A DNA stretch of 64,000 bases. Source: Candidatus Goldiibacteriota bacterium HGW-Goldbacteria-1 (lineage in GTDB: Bacteria; Oederibacteriota; PGYV01). The notes under the pieces are model-generated. The model worked only from the letters and a program-made list of their open reading frames with translations, was not told where the DNA came from and searched no databases. The position numbers were made by a program, and so were the translations under genes. Positions 1 to 8,214 of this stretch are shown one piece after another. The stretch lies in contig PGYV01000001.1 of the NCBI GenBank assembly GCA_002839855.1, positions 62,001 through 126,000 of the forward strand, in the 5' to 3' direction. Each line of letters begins with the position of its first letter. Position 1 is the stretch's first letter.

Positions 1-464
1 TTTTTAGCGCGCCTTATACCCCTAAGCATAGCGGCAAAAGCAGCTTCGTTTTCAAGGACAGTCACGCAGTTGCCCGGCACCAGCGGCGTCGCCAGCACGG
101 CATCCCCGCTTCTTATCAAATCAAGGATATTATGCGGCATCTTTCTGGGAAGCGCGTATGAGATTCTTTTGCGGATATATTCCGTATCGCCAAGTTCCGG
201 TTTAAGCCAGCTTAAAAAGAAACGGTCTCTTTTTAACTGGCTGGCCTTTCTTTGAATTCTATTGACCCCAAAAAGATAATACAATATCGCGCCAAAAAGC
301 GGCGAAAGGATGATAACGGCAAGCCAGGACGCGGCTGACCGCGAATCACGTTTATACATTATAACGTGTATAATCGCCCAGGCGGAAATAATGACAAGGA
401 AAATCAGCCCAAGTTCCGCTAACAGCAATACAGAAATATGAAGTTTATCCAGCAGTTCCGCCAT
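1..464 (-). CDS. cls: Cardiolipin synthase, N-terminal part (cut by window edge)
   Basis: The reading frame opens at the ATG at 464 and runs off the left edge of the window, so only about 154 residues are visible. Two hydrophobic segments come first; the second follows the stretch YKRDSRSAASWLAV and ends LFGAILYYLFGVNRIQRKA. This is the classic PLDc_N membrane anchor of cardiolipin synthases, which condense two phosphatidylglycerols to cardiolipin and glycerol at the inner membrane. The HKD catalytic motifs would lie beyond the window, so they cannot be checked. A different anchored phospholipase-D-family protein remains possible. The gene points away from the tRNA cluster to its right. Confidence 0.8.
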   Translation of the reverse strand, partial: MAELLDKLHISVLLLAELGLIFLVIISAWAIIHVIMYKRDSRSAASWLAVIILSPLFGAILYYLFGVNRIQRKASQLKRDRFFLSWLKPELGDTEYIRKRISYALPRKMPHNILDLIRSGDAVLATPLVPGNCVTVLENEAAFAAMLRGIRRAK

Positions 465-605
465 AACTCCCCGCCTTTTTATTTATACGTATATAATAAC
501 AGAAAAAACGAATATCATAAAGACATGTTCTTAAATTTTTCTTGCTTTAATCATACCCATCTTGTAAAATTATCTCTGCTTTATGTTTCATTCAGTTCCG
601 GCAAT

Positions 606-681
606 GGGGCAGTAGCTCAGCTGGGAGAGCGCGGCGTTCGCAACGCCGAGGCCGGCGGTTCGATCCCGCTCTGCTCCACCA
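606..681 (+). tRNA. tRNA-Ala (anticodon CGC)
   Basis: A complete 76-nt cloverleaf with encoded CCA. The acceptor GGGGCAG pairs with CTGCTCC with one G-T wobble. The D-arm is AGCTCAGCTGGGAGAGC, the anticodon stem CGGCG/CGCCG encloses loop TTCGCAA, and the T-arm contains GGTTCGATCC. Anticodon CGC reads GCG alanine codons. Confidence 0.95.
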
Positions 682-692
682 ATAGAAACAAC

Positions 693-712
693 AGCCCAAA
701 AGGGCTTTTTTT
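693..712 (+). terminator. Rho-independent terminator after tRNA-Ala
   Basis: The hairpin AGCCC-AAAA-GGGCT is followed directly by seven T residues, 11 nt past the CCA end of tRNA-Ala. Confidence 0.85.
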
Positions 713-750
713 ATTAAATACCGGTTATAGGTTTTGATAGTCCATTGTAC

Positions 751-838
751 GGAGAGATGTCCGAGCGGTTGAAGGAGCACGCCTGGAAAGCGTGTAGGCT
801 GAAAGGTCTCGTGGGTTCGAACCCCACTCTCTCCGCCA
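751..838 (+). tRNA. tRNA-Ser (anticodon GGA)
   Basis: An 88-nt class II tRNA with a long variable arm and encoded CCA. The acceptor is GGAGAGA/TCTCTCC, the anticodon stem CACGC/GCGTG encloses loop CTGGAAA, and the T-arm is GTGGGTTCGAACCCCAC. It reads TCC/TCT serine codons. Confidence 0.95.
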
Positions 839-876
839 TTTAATTTAAACAAAAGCGAAAATCGGAAAGCCAGTAC

Positions 877-966
877 GGAGAGGTGGCAGAGCGGTTGAAC
901 GCGCCTGATTCGAAATCAGGTGTCCTCGCAAGGGGATCGGGGGTTCAAATCCCTCCCTCTCCGCCA
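877..966 (+). tRNA. tRNA-Ser (anticodon CGA)
   Basis: A 90-nt class II tRNA with encoded CCA. The anticodon stem CCTGA/TCAGG encloses loop TTCGAAA, the variable arm is TGTCCTCGCAAGGGGA-like, and the T-arm contains GGTTCAAATCC. It reads TCG codons. It lies 38 nt after the other tRNA-Ser, so the two are probably co-transcribed. Confidence 0.95.
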
Positions 967-997
967 TTTAATTAGCGCCTTCAGATATAACTAAAAT

Positions 998-1462
998 TTA
1001 TTTATTCTTACTTAATCTTTTCCCTTTAAAAAAACTCTTTAAAATATCACCACACGCTTCTTCAAGCACTCCGCATTCCACGTTTACTTTATGATTATGC
1101 TTTTCATGCTGCAGCAGGCTTGTCATGCTTCCACAAGCGCCTGTCTTGGGGTCTTTTGTTCCATAAATAACAAGATTTATCCTTGAAAGGACAATAGCCC
1201 CGGCACACATGCTGCATGGTTCTAAAGTGACATACAAGGTACACCCGTTCAACCTTTCGTTGTCCATTTTTTTTGCGGCTTTTTTTATCGCAATCATTTC
1301 AGCGTGAGCGGACGGATCCTTTTTTGAACGGATAAGGTTATGTCCGCGGGCGATTATTTTACCGCTGGATACTATGACGGCTCCCACCGGGACTTCATCT
1401 TTTTTTGCGGCTTTTGCCGCTTCTTTCAGCGCCTCTTTCATATAATACTCATGCTGTTTCAT
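998..1462 (-). CDS. tadA: tRNA-specific adenosine deaminase
   Basis: A 154-aa protein of the CDA fold. TadA converts adenosine-34 of tRNA-Arg(ACG) to inosine so one tRNA can read CGU, CGC and CGA; a tRNA-Arg with an ACG anticodon is encoded nearby at 2869-2946. The zinc and catalytic motifs are intact: HAE at residues 53-55 and PCSMC at 82-86. The length is normal for the family. The start overlaps the stop of the upstream MFS gene by 4 nt (ATGA), so the two are translationally coupled although functionally unrelated. A more general cytidine/guanine deaminase is the alternative, but the HAE plus PCSMC pattern and size favour TadA. Confidence 0.93.
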   Translation of the reverse strand: MKQHEYYMKEALKEAAKAAKKDEVPVGAVIVSSGKIIARGHNLIRSKKDPSAHAEMIAIKKAAKKMDNERLNGCTLYVTLEPCSMCAGAIVLSRINLVIYGTKDPKTGACGSMTSLLQHEKHNHKVNVECGVLEEACGDILKSFFKGKRLSKNK

Positions 1463-2625
1463 ATAACCTTCCTTTTGTGAAGTTCAAGTATGACAAATAT
1501 AAATATTATTATATACGAAATTCCAAGAAAAAGGTGGGCACATCCAAGTGTATATAAATCCATAATGTACCCTGTTAAGACAGCTGCCAGCGAGAATAGC
1601 AGCCCTTTTGCCATACCCGCAACCGATAATACAGTGGCGCGGATTGAACTTTCTGTCAGGTCATTGATATACGTAATAATTATTGTGATTCCATATCCCA
1701 AAAAGAATCCATTTGCCATTATAAAGGGTAATGATACTACTAAGTCTGCGTAAGCCATAACAAGAAACGATATACCCGGAAATATCAGGAAATATAAGGA
1801 CACTTTTTTACCGGCGCTTTTTTCAAGTTTGTGCGCCACAAAAGAACCAAGCCCGCTTGCCAGACCAAAAACAGCATGCAGTATGCCAAACCAGACTGTT
1901 GTTATCCCATGCTGTTTATAAAAGAAAAAATATGTCCATATGCCCACAACACCAAGCCCTAATACAACCGCGAACAAAACCGACAGTGCCCGTATTTCGG
2001 GATGTGTAATGCTGTATAAAACCGCCTTTTTAACCTCTTTTGCATGGTCTGTCTTTCCTGATGTGATATCATTTGGCTCCTTTATTGAAAATGCCACCGG
2101 TATCATAGCTGCTGAAGTAAATATGTTTACGATAAAAGGGAAACGCAGCGACACAGCAGATAACAAACCGCCAAGTACGGATGCAAGGGCATCCCCCACC
2201 CTTTCTGATAATCCCGCCCTGCCGTCTATCTTCATATATTCTTTTTCCCTGCCAAGGTTTAAAAGCGTATCATATACAACAGCAGAATCCGTTCCGGAGC
2301 GCAGGGCAAAAGCCGCGGCTATTAAAATTTCCGCAAGGCAGAACATAAGAAAACTTGAAGTAAGCGAATAAACCAAAAGCCCCGCCGGTAATAAAAAAGA
2401 CGCTGTGATAATGGCTTTTCTTCTGCCGAAGGCATCCGCAAAATAACCGGTTGGAATTTCAAATAAAAGCATTGCTATGCTGAATATCGCCTGCACTATA
2501 AGCACCTGCGCCGCAGACAGGCCGCACTCTTTATAAAACGGCACCATGACCGGCACTATAAGCCAGAAGCTTAAGAAAAATCTTAGGACATACATTTTCG
2601 GGATATTGGATTCAAGTTTTTTCAT
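1459..2625 (-). CDS. Major facilitator superfamily transporter
   Basis: A 388-aa polytopic protein with about 12 hydrophobic segments. An MFS loop 2-3 motif, GYFADAFGRRKAI, lies at about residues 61-73, and a charged central loop containing KEPNDITSGKTDHAKEVKK separates the two halves. The layout is typical of proton-driven drug or small-molecule exporters of the DHA1 kind. The substrate cannot be read from sequence. It is followed by tadA with a 4-nt overlap. The upstream spacer holds three GGACAG-type palindromic repeats and no obvious promoter. Confidence 0.8.
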   Translation of the reverse strand: MKKLESNIPKMYVLRFFLSFWLIVPVMVPFYKECGLSAAQVLIVQAIFSIAMLLFEIPTGYFADAFGRRKAIITASFLLPAGLLVYSLTSSFLMFCLAEILIAAAFALRSGTDSAVVYDTLLNLGREKEYMKIDGRAGLSERVGDALASVLGGLLSAVSLRFPFIVNIFTSAAMIPVAFSIKEPNDITSGKTDHAKEVKKAVLYSITHPEIRALSVLFAVVLGLGVVGIWTYFFFYKQHGITTVWFGILHAVFGLASGLGSFVAHKLEKSAGKKVSLYFLIFPGISFLVMAYADLVVSLPFIMANGFFLGYGITIIITYINDLTESSIRATVLSVAGMAKGLLFSLAAVLTGYIMDLYTLGCAHLFLGISYIIIFIFVILELHKRKVI

Positions 2626-2665
2626 AAATTTCCTTTGTGCGCATACATTTCATTTTTTCAAGATC

Positions 2666-2820
2666 GGACAGCGCGGGAGCGTTGCCCCTACAAAATCTTA
2701 CAACACTTCTAAAACACATTCTTGTTTTTGCACTTTCTCTCGTATGGACAGTGCTCCTGCGCTGTCCGGTTCTTATTCTTCAATTCAACTACGCGGACAG
2801 CGCAGGAGCGCTGTCCATAC
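2666..2820. repeat. Three copies of a GGACAGCGC palindromic repeat
   Basis: Copies lie at 2666-2693 (degenerate, GGACAGCGCGGGAGCG then CCCCTACAAA), 2746-2767 and 2795-2816. The last two are near-perfect palindromes of about 22 bp built on GGACAGCGC and GCGCTGTCC, in opposite orientation, with matching flanks ATAC. They fill the spacer upstream of the MFS gene and look like REP-type elements. Confidence 0.7.
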
Positions 2821-2834
2821 AAAGGCTTAAATAT

Positions 2835-2862
2835 AAAAGCCCCCTATAATAAGGGGGCTTTT
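2835..2862 (-). terminator. Terminator after tRNA-Arg
   Basis: A ten-base-pair stem AAAAGCCCCC/GGGGGCTTTT with an 8-nt loop lies just past the CCA end of the minus-strand tRNA-Arg. It is symmetric enough to work in both directions. Confidence 0.8.
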
Positions 2863-2868
2863 ATATTT

Positions 2869-2946
2869 TGGTGCGCCTGGAGGGAGTCGAACCCCCGACC
2901 AACTGGTTCGTAGCCAGGCACTCTAATCCACTGAGCTACAGGCGCA
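2869..2946 (-). tRNA. tRNA-Arg (anticodon ACG)
   Basis: Read on the minus strand this is TGCGCCT at the 5' end, D-arm AGCTCAGTGGATTAGAG, anticodon loop CTACGAA inside stem CTGG/CCAG, T-arm GGGTTCGACTCC, and acceptor AGGCGCA followed by an encoded CCA. Anticodon ACG is the substrate of TadA, encoded 1.4 kb away. Confidence 0.95.
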
Positions 2947-3104
2947 CTAACTATATATCGCTGGAAGTAAACTGACTATATTATACTATACACTGAGCTG
3001 AAACATTATGCGAGCTTTCAGCGAGCATACGAAAATCAGGGCCTTACCTTCCTTACGTTTCTTCGTGCGCTGCACGAAACAGGCGCACTAACTACGTATC
3101 GCCG
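2938..3104. repeat. Direct repeat of the tRNA-Arg 5' end and its flank
   Basis: ACAGGCGCACTAACTATATA with TCGCTGGA at 2938-2964 recurs as ACAGGCGCACTAACTACGTA with TCGCCGGA at about 3078-3105. The first nine bases are the 5' end of the tRNA-Arg gene and the rest its upstream flank. The spacer between copies holds a hairpin GTTTCTTCGTGCGCTGCACGAAAC. No integrase is present; a relic of tRNA duplication or integration is possible. The rest of the 245-nt gap shows nothing else I recognise. Confidence 0.55.
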
Positions 3105-3191
3105 GATGCAAGTCTAAATCACAGATACAATATTACATTTTAATTGCTTATTTTTCAATTGTTTTTTACAGAAAACAGAATAACCTAAACA

Positions 3192-4739
3192 TCAGGCTTT
3201 TTTTAATTTAAACACTCCCTTTATCAGTTCCATATCATTATCATCAAATACCTTAAACAGTTTTATACATACGGCAGAATAAATAACACTAAACAATCCC
3301 GCCTTCGCAAAAAACAGCAGCCAACCGGTCCTGTTGCCCATTAAGTATTCCATGATTGATATTACGCCCAAAGATATAACGGCAGCCGCGCCGGGTTTTA
3401 AAATAGACAGCACTATGCCGCCCGCTTTTCCGGATATTACCCTGTAAAGGATATACAACGCCAGCCCCCCTATTGAAAGCGATATAGCCGCAGAAATAAG
3501 AGTCCCCTTTAAACCAAAATATTTTGTTAAAACTATACTTAACACTATGTTTAATAAAGCCGATAATCCGGAAACCCACATTACTTCTTTTACCCGTTCC
3601 ATCCCGTTTAAAATATTCATTGCAGGGTAGCCTATCAGGCTTGCGGTATACGCAAACGCAAGCACAGCCATCACTAAAAACGCTTCTTCATACCCGGTGC
3701 CAATCCAAAGGACTATAAATTCATTCCCAAAAGCAATTATGCCGGCGCATAAAAGTATACCGGCAAAAAATAAATACCGCGTTACGCGGATAAACATCAT
3801 ATGTATCTTATCGCTCATGTCTTTTGTTTTCAGTTCCGCTGACGCAGGCAAAATGGAATACAGCCCCATAATTTCAGGCAGCTGCCAGATAAATTTAGAA
3901 ACAGATGCCCCTACCTGATAATATGCCGCGTAAATAGGATTTAAAAAATAGCCCAAAATAAGTTTATCAGCATTCTGTCCGGTTAATACCGAAACCTTAG
4001 ATATTACAAGTTTTAAGCTTATGGACATCAACTCCCTGAACTTTTTTATACTTATGTAATCTACTCCGAATGCAAGCGGCGGATATATTTTTTTAACATA
4101 AAAAAGCAGTACTATAGTTTCTAAGAGCAGCGAAGACATCTGCGCCACCGCCACGCCCTTAATACCATAACCCATAATAAGCGCCGCCGCCATAGCCGCT
4201 GTCCTTATGTAAGCGATTATAATATGCACTATATTGGTAATATAAACCACGTTAAAAGCGTTAATCAGGTAAACAAAGGCAAGCAGGACAAAATTCAGCA
4301 TGAACGCGTAAACGGTAAACGCCACAACAAAAGAAGCATCCCCGGAATTTTCAGACGCCACTTTAAAGAAACTGTTCATAATGGGATTTTTAAGAAGAAA
4401 AAATGCCGCCGACATTAAAATAGCGCTAAACATATAAAAAAAGAACATTGTATTTGCTGTTTCGTTTATATCCTTTTGTCCTGTTTTCGGGTCATATTTT
4501 GGAACCATTATTGACATTCCCGAAGGCGTCTGCAGCCCGCCCGCAAGCTCCATAAATACCACCATTGCGGTAACAAGAGCCCAAACCCCGTACATTTCCT
4601 TGCCCGCATATTTTAAAATCATAGGCGTTATTATAAACATTAAAGGGAACGTTAAGATAAAAAATACAATACTTGTGACTGTATTTTTTTTCATTCTTTC
4701 TTTTAAAGGTTCTTCTGTGTACCGCCATTCATTTTTCAA
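3192..4739 (-). CDS. Polysaccharide/lipid-linked oligosaccharide flippase (Wzx/MATE-like)
   Basis: A 515-aa integral membrane protein with about 12-14 hydrophobic helices in the MOP-exporter arrangement. Family hallmarks include a basic N-terminus before the first helix, a conserved region around AYYQVGASVSKFIWQLPEIMG (residues ~275-295), and NILNGMERVKEV in the second half. Relatives move undecaprenyl-linked oligosaccharides or other polyprenyl-linked precursors across the inner membrane. It is last in an operon behind cinA, with a 4-nt overlap. The glycan-related operon immediately upstream fits an envelope polysaccharide role, but the substrate is unknown. Confidence 0.75.
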   Translation of the reverse strand: MKNEWRYTEEPLKERMKKNTVTSIVFFILTFPLMFIITPMILKYAGKEMYGVWALVTAMVVFMELAGGLQTPSGMSIMVPKYDPKTGQKDINETANTMFFFYMFSAILMSAAFFLLKNPIMNSFFKVASENSGDASFVVAFTVYAFMLNFVLLAFVYLINAFNVVYITNIVHIIIAYIRTAAMAAALIMGYGIKGVAVAQMSSLLLETIVLLFYVKKIYPPLAFGVDYISIKKFRELMSISLKLVISKVSVLTGQNADKLILGYFLNPIYAAYYQVGASVSKFIWQLPEIMGLYSILPASAELKTKDMSDKIHMMFIRVTRYLFFAGILLCAGIIAFGNEFIVLWIGTGYEEAFLVMAVLAFAYTASLIGYPAMNILNGMERVKEVMWVSGLSALLNIVLSIVLTKYFGLKGTLISAAISLSIGGLALYILYRVISGKAGGIVLSILKPGAAAVISLGVISIMEYLMGNRTGWLLFFAKAGLFSVIYSAVCIKLFKVFDDNDMELIKGVFKLKKA

Positions 4740-5992
4740 ATTGGTGCCCCGCCCCGGTTTATTGTTTTTAACATTTCAAACAATGCCATTACAGCAGCCC
4801 TTTGCCTTACGATTTCACGGCTTCCTGAAAAAACAAACCTGTTTACAATAATCGCGCCCTTATAATTAATCCCGATATACACAAGCCCCACAGGTTTTTC
4901 CGGCGTGCCGCCGCCCGGTCCTGCTATCCCTGTAACCGATATGGCGCAGTCTGTTTTGAAAAGCTCCGCGCACTTTAAAGCCATTTCGCACGCGCATTCC
5001 TGCGACACAGCGCCATAATCCTGTATTATATAAGGGTCTACTCCAAGTATATCTGTTTTAACTTCATTTGAATAAGAATTTATCCCGCCTATATAATATG
5101 AAGAAGCCCCTGCTGTTTGGGTAAGTTTTGACGCTATAATTCCCGAAGTGCAGGATTCCGCGGTTGATATGGTAATTTTTTTATTTTTAAGCGCATTTAC
5201 CAGCACGCCACAAAGTGTTTCTTCATTTTCACCGTACAGATTTTCGCCCAGCCTTTTTTTAATTTCCAGTTTTACCTTATCCAGCATTTTATCAGCTTCG
5301 GATATATTTGCCGCTTTAGCGGTTATCCTTAATTCTATTTCTGTATGGTGAGCAAGTATTCCTATGGAAGGATTTACATACGACTCAAACATATCTTTTA
5401 TAAGGTCATTTACGGCGGATTCCGCCATTCCTGCTATTTTAAGCGAAACATATTTTATAACAGACGCCTGTTCCCCGCTTTTTTTTATCAGATAAGGTAT
5501 TATTGCATCTGTCACCATCGGTTTCATTTCATACGGCACGCCGGGCATGCAGGCAATTGTTTTACCTTCATGTTCCAGTATGAAGCCCGGTGCGGTGCCC
5601 CTGTCATTTTTAATAATTTCCGAGTTTTCAGGAATGCCCGCCTGTAACTTGTTGGAATCTGCCATCTTGATACCGCGTTTTTTAAAGAATTCATTCAGGT
5701 TTAAAAGTATGTCTTCATGAATAACTATTTTTCTTCCCGTGCACTGCGACACAGCGTCACGGGTAATGTCGTCCACAGTGGGGCCAAGCCCGCCGGTTAT
5801 AATGACTGCATCGGCGCGCTGCAAAGCGGCTTTAATGGCCAAAACAAGACGGCCGGCGTTGTCGCCGGCCGTTGTCCTGAAGTATACGTTTATCCCCGCT
5901 TCGGCAAATTTTCTGCTGATGTAAGAGGAATTTGTGTCCTCTATCTGCCCCAGCAGAAGTTCTGTTCCGCAGGTGATTATTTCCGCGTTCAC
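4736..5992 (-). CDS. cinA: CinA family protein (MoCF domain plus nicotinamide-nucleotide amidase)
   Basis: A full-length 418-aa CinA. The N-terminal molybdopterin-binding-like domain carries TGGLGPTVDDITRD at residues 67-80. The C-terminal PncC-type amidase domain (about 258-410) carries the nucleophile region STAESCTSG and the loop TGIAGPGGGTPEKPVG. Two-domain CinA proteins are associated with NAD recycling: hydrolysis of ADP-ribose and deamidation of nicotinamide mononucleotide. The start overlaps the stop of the stomatin-like gene by 4 nt and its stop overlaps the flippase start by 4 nt, so all three are coupled. Confidence 0.9.
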   Translation of the reverse strand: MNAEIITCGTELLLGQIEDTNSSYISRKFAEAGINVYFRTTAGDNAGRLVLAIKAALQRADAVIITGGLGPTVDDITRDAVSQCTGRKIVIHEDILLNLNEFFKKRGIKMADSNKLQAGIPENSEIIKNDRGTAPGFILEHEGKTIACMPGVPYEMKPMVTDAIIPYLIKKSGEQASVIKYVSLKIAGMAESAVNDLIKDMFESYVNPSIGILAHHTEIELRITAKAANISEADKMLDKVKLEIKKRLGENLYGENEETLCGVLVNALKNKKITISTAESCTSGIIASKLTQTAGASSYYIGGINSYSNEVKTDILGVDPYIIQDYGAVSQECACEMALKCAELFKTDCAISVTGIAGPGGGTPEKPVGLVYIGINYKGAIIVNRFVFSGSREIVRQRAAVMALFEMLKTINRGGAPI

Positions 5993-6846
5993 TTTATCGT
6001 TTCCTTCGCCTTTCCCGCAAGCGAGGATACAAGTGATGTAAGTTCCATTGGAATAACAAACTTTGTGGCATTTGTCGCGCCAAGTTCTTTTAACGCTTCA
6101 AAATACTGTAAAAGCATGGTATTAGAGTCCACGCCTTTTGCCGCGCTGAAAATTTCGCTAAGCGCTTTTGCGTATCCGTCAGCACGCAGTATCTGCGACT
6201 GCTGTTCGCCTTCCGCCTTTAAAATTGCCGACTGTTTCTGCCCTTCTGCCACTGTAATAGACGCTGTTTTCTGTCCTTCCGCTTCCGTTACAAGGGCGCG
6301 GCGCGTACGTTCCGCCGACATCTGCTTGGTCATGGAATCCTGTATTTCTTTGGGAGGGGTAAGCTCGCGGATTTCAACAGAGGTGATTTTTACACCCCAC
6401 CTTTCTGTTACTTCGTCAAGCTTTGTCCTTAACCTCATATTAATATCTTCCCTTTTGGCAAGCACATCATCAAGGCTTATATCGCCCACTATTGCCCTTA
6501 AAGTTGTAGTCGCGATTCCCTGTGACGCACCGGCAAAGTTTCCAACCTGAACCACTGTCTTTACCGCGTCAATTACCTTCCAGTAAATAAGAAAATCTAT
6601 TGATATGCCGGCGTTGTCTTTTGTAATACAGGTCTGGGACGGAATTTCAAGATACAGTTCCCTTAAGTCCACCCTTACAGGACGGTCTATAAAAGGTATA
6701 AGAATAACCAGCCCGGGGCCTTTTTCTCCGATACATTTTCCAAGCCTGAAAATTACAAGCCTTTCGTATTCCTGCGCAATCTTAATGAACGACGGCAAAA
6801 GCACAACAAGTACAACAATAACTGTTACAATAATCGAAATTGTCAT
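5989..6846 (-). CDS. SPFH/Band 7 stomatin-like membrane scaffold protein
   Basis: A 285-aa protein with one N-terminal membrane helix (residues ~4-22) and a Band 7 domain starting at EYERLVIFRLGKC. A long charged coiled-coil segment rich in EAEGQK/KAEGEQQ repeats (about 185-225) precedes a hydrophobic tail. This is the slipin/stomatin layout. In bacteria such proteins form oligomeric scaffolds and are paired with NfeD proteases. The nfeD gene is immediately upstream with a 4-nt overlap, the diagnostic stomatin-NfeD operon. QmcA-type naming is possible but not needed. Confidence 0.88.
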   Translation of the reverse strand: MTISIIVTVIVVLVVLLPSFIKIAQEYERLVIFRLGKCIGEKGPGLVILIPFIDRPVRVDLRELYLEIPSQTCITKDNAGISIDFLIYWKVIDAVKTVVQVGNFAGASQGIATTTLRAIVGDISLDDVLAKREDINMRLRTKLDEVTERWGVKITSVEIRELTPPKEIQDSMTKQMSAERTRRALVTEAEGQKTASITVAEGQKQSAILKAEGEQQSQILRADGYAKALSEIFSAAKGVDSNTMLLQYFEALKELGATNATKFVIPMELTSLVSSLAGKAKETIK

Positions 6847-8135
6847 TTTAAATCCTCCTTCTTCCTTTGTATTTTTTTCACCTTCAGTTTAAGCCCCTCT
6901 TCTTCAATTACCTCAATAACTTCACGCGCGGCAACCGGCTCGTCGGAATACGCCTGCCAGTCCTCGCCGCCCACATTAACTATACCGCCCGCCTGTGTTA
7001 TTTCTGTCTGAGCCACGCCATTATGCCCTATTGTGCTTTTATTTCCGATAATTGATTTTCTCTTCTGTGCTTTTACCACAAGATAGACAATTAAAGCAAA
7101 AAAAGCAGCGGTTAAAACCACCATTGTCCCGATTACAAAATACGACGGCGCCCAGAAATCACCCGCTTCCCTTCCGGGAAAAAGAATTAAAGACCCTATT
7201 ATCATTGACACCACTCCACCTCCGAATAACGCGCCAAAAGCCGGCGTCATTGCTTCCGCGATAAACAATACCACGGCAAGTACTATTAATATTATACCCG
7301 CTGTATTTATAGGGACACTTTCAAAACCTATAAAACCCAGCACTATAGCGATAGCCCCCATTATTCCCGGAATAAGCGCGCCAAAATGCGCAAGTTCGTA
7401 AATTATGCCGTAAATACCGACAAGAAAAAGAATGTAAGCAATATTGGGATCAGCCAGGCGGTGCAAAAACCTGTTTCTAAAAGGCATTTTTACCTCTTTT
7501 AAGACATAATCCTTTGTGTTAAGTGTAATTTCTTTCGCGCCTGCTTTTATTTTTTTGCCGTCAATCTGCTTTAAAAGCGACTTTAAATCAGATGCAGTAT
7601 ATTCAATAACTTTAAGCGCAAGCGCTTCTTTTTCTGAAATGGATGAATTTTTTGTTATGGCTTCTTCCGCCCATTTTTCATTGCGCCCGTTTATGCGGGC
7701 GAGATTCTTAATATATGTAATTGAATCATTTGTTATTTTTTCCGCGGCTTTGTTGCCCTGCAGATCAATAGGGCTGGCCGTGCCTATATTAGTGCCGTCC
7801 GCCATTGCCGCCACGTGCGATGCCAGAAGTATAAAAGTACCCGCGGAAGCGGAGTGCGCGCCTTTGGGCGTAACGTATGAAATAACCGGCACTTCGCTTG
7901 AAAGTATGGCGTCAATAATAGTTCTCATGGATTTCATCATGCCGCCCGGAGTGTCCATTTCCAGTATAACCGCGGACGCGTTATTTTCTTTTGCCTGTTT
8001 AATTGCATTAATAACATAATCCGCGTTCGCGGCATCTATTATCCCGTTAACTTTTACGGTGTAATATTCACCTGCGGCAAAAAGAGAAAAAGAAAAAATT
8101 AAAACAAACAAAACAGCACAAGAGACCCTGCGCAT
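6843..8135 (-). CDS. nfeD: NfeD-type membrane-bound ClpP-class serine protease
   Basis: A long-form NfeD of about 430 aa. It has a signal peptide (MRRVSCAVLFVLIFSFSLFA), then a ClpP/SppA-like serine protease domain with SASAGTFI around the nucleophile and a downstream lysine in the TNDSITYIKN region. About four or five membrane helices follow, and a C-terminal OB-fold NfeD domain (from about residue 370). I place the start at the ATG at 8135: GGGAGG at 8143-8148 sits 7 nt upstream, whereas the upstream in-frame TTG at 8153 has no ribosome-binding site. Long-form NfeD cleaves stomatin C-termini, matching the coupled stomatin gene. Confidence 0.88.
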   Translation of the reverse strand: MRRVSCAVLFVLIFSFSLFAAGEYYTVKVNGIIDAANADYVINAIKQAKENNASAVILEMDTPGGMMKSMRTIIDAILSSEVPVISYVTPKGAHSASAGTFILLASHVAAMADGTNIGTASPIDLQGNKAAEKITNDSITYIKNLARINGRNEKWAEEAITKNSSISEKEALALKVIEYTASDLKSLLKQIDGKKIKAGAKEITLNTKDYVLKEVKMPFRNRFLHRLADPNIAYILFLVGIYGIIYELAHFGALIPGIMGAIAIVLGFIGFESVPINTAGIILIVLAVVLFIAEAMTPAFGALFGGGVVSMIIGSLILFPGREAGDFWAPSYFVIGTMVVLTAAFFALIVYLVVKAQKRKSIIGNKSTIGHNGVAQTEITQAGGIVNVGGEDWQAYSDEPVAAREVIEVIEEEGLKLKVKKIQRKKEDLK

Positions 8136-8214
8136 ATGAATACCTCCCGCCAACGATTTAACTTACAGGTTAAATGATATAACAAATAACGGCAAAACAC
8201 AACTGCCTGAAAAA

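Noticed and set aside
438-852. Open frames across the tRNA cluster on both strands
   Set aside because: They read through tRNA-Ala and tRNA-Ser; structural RNA explains the region.
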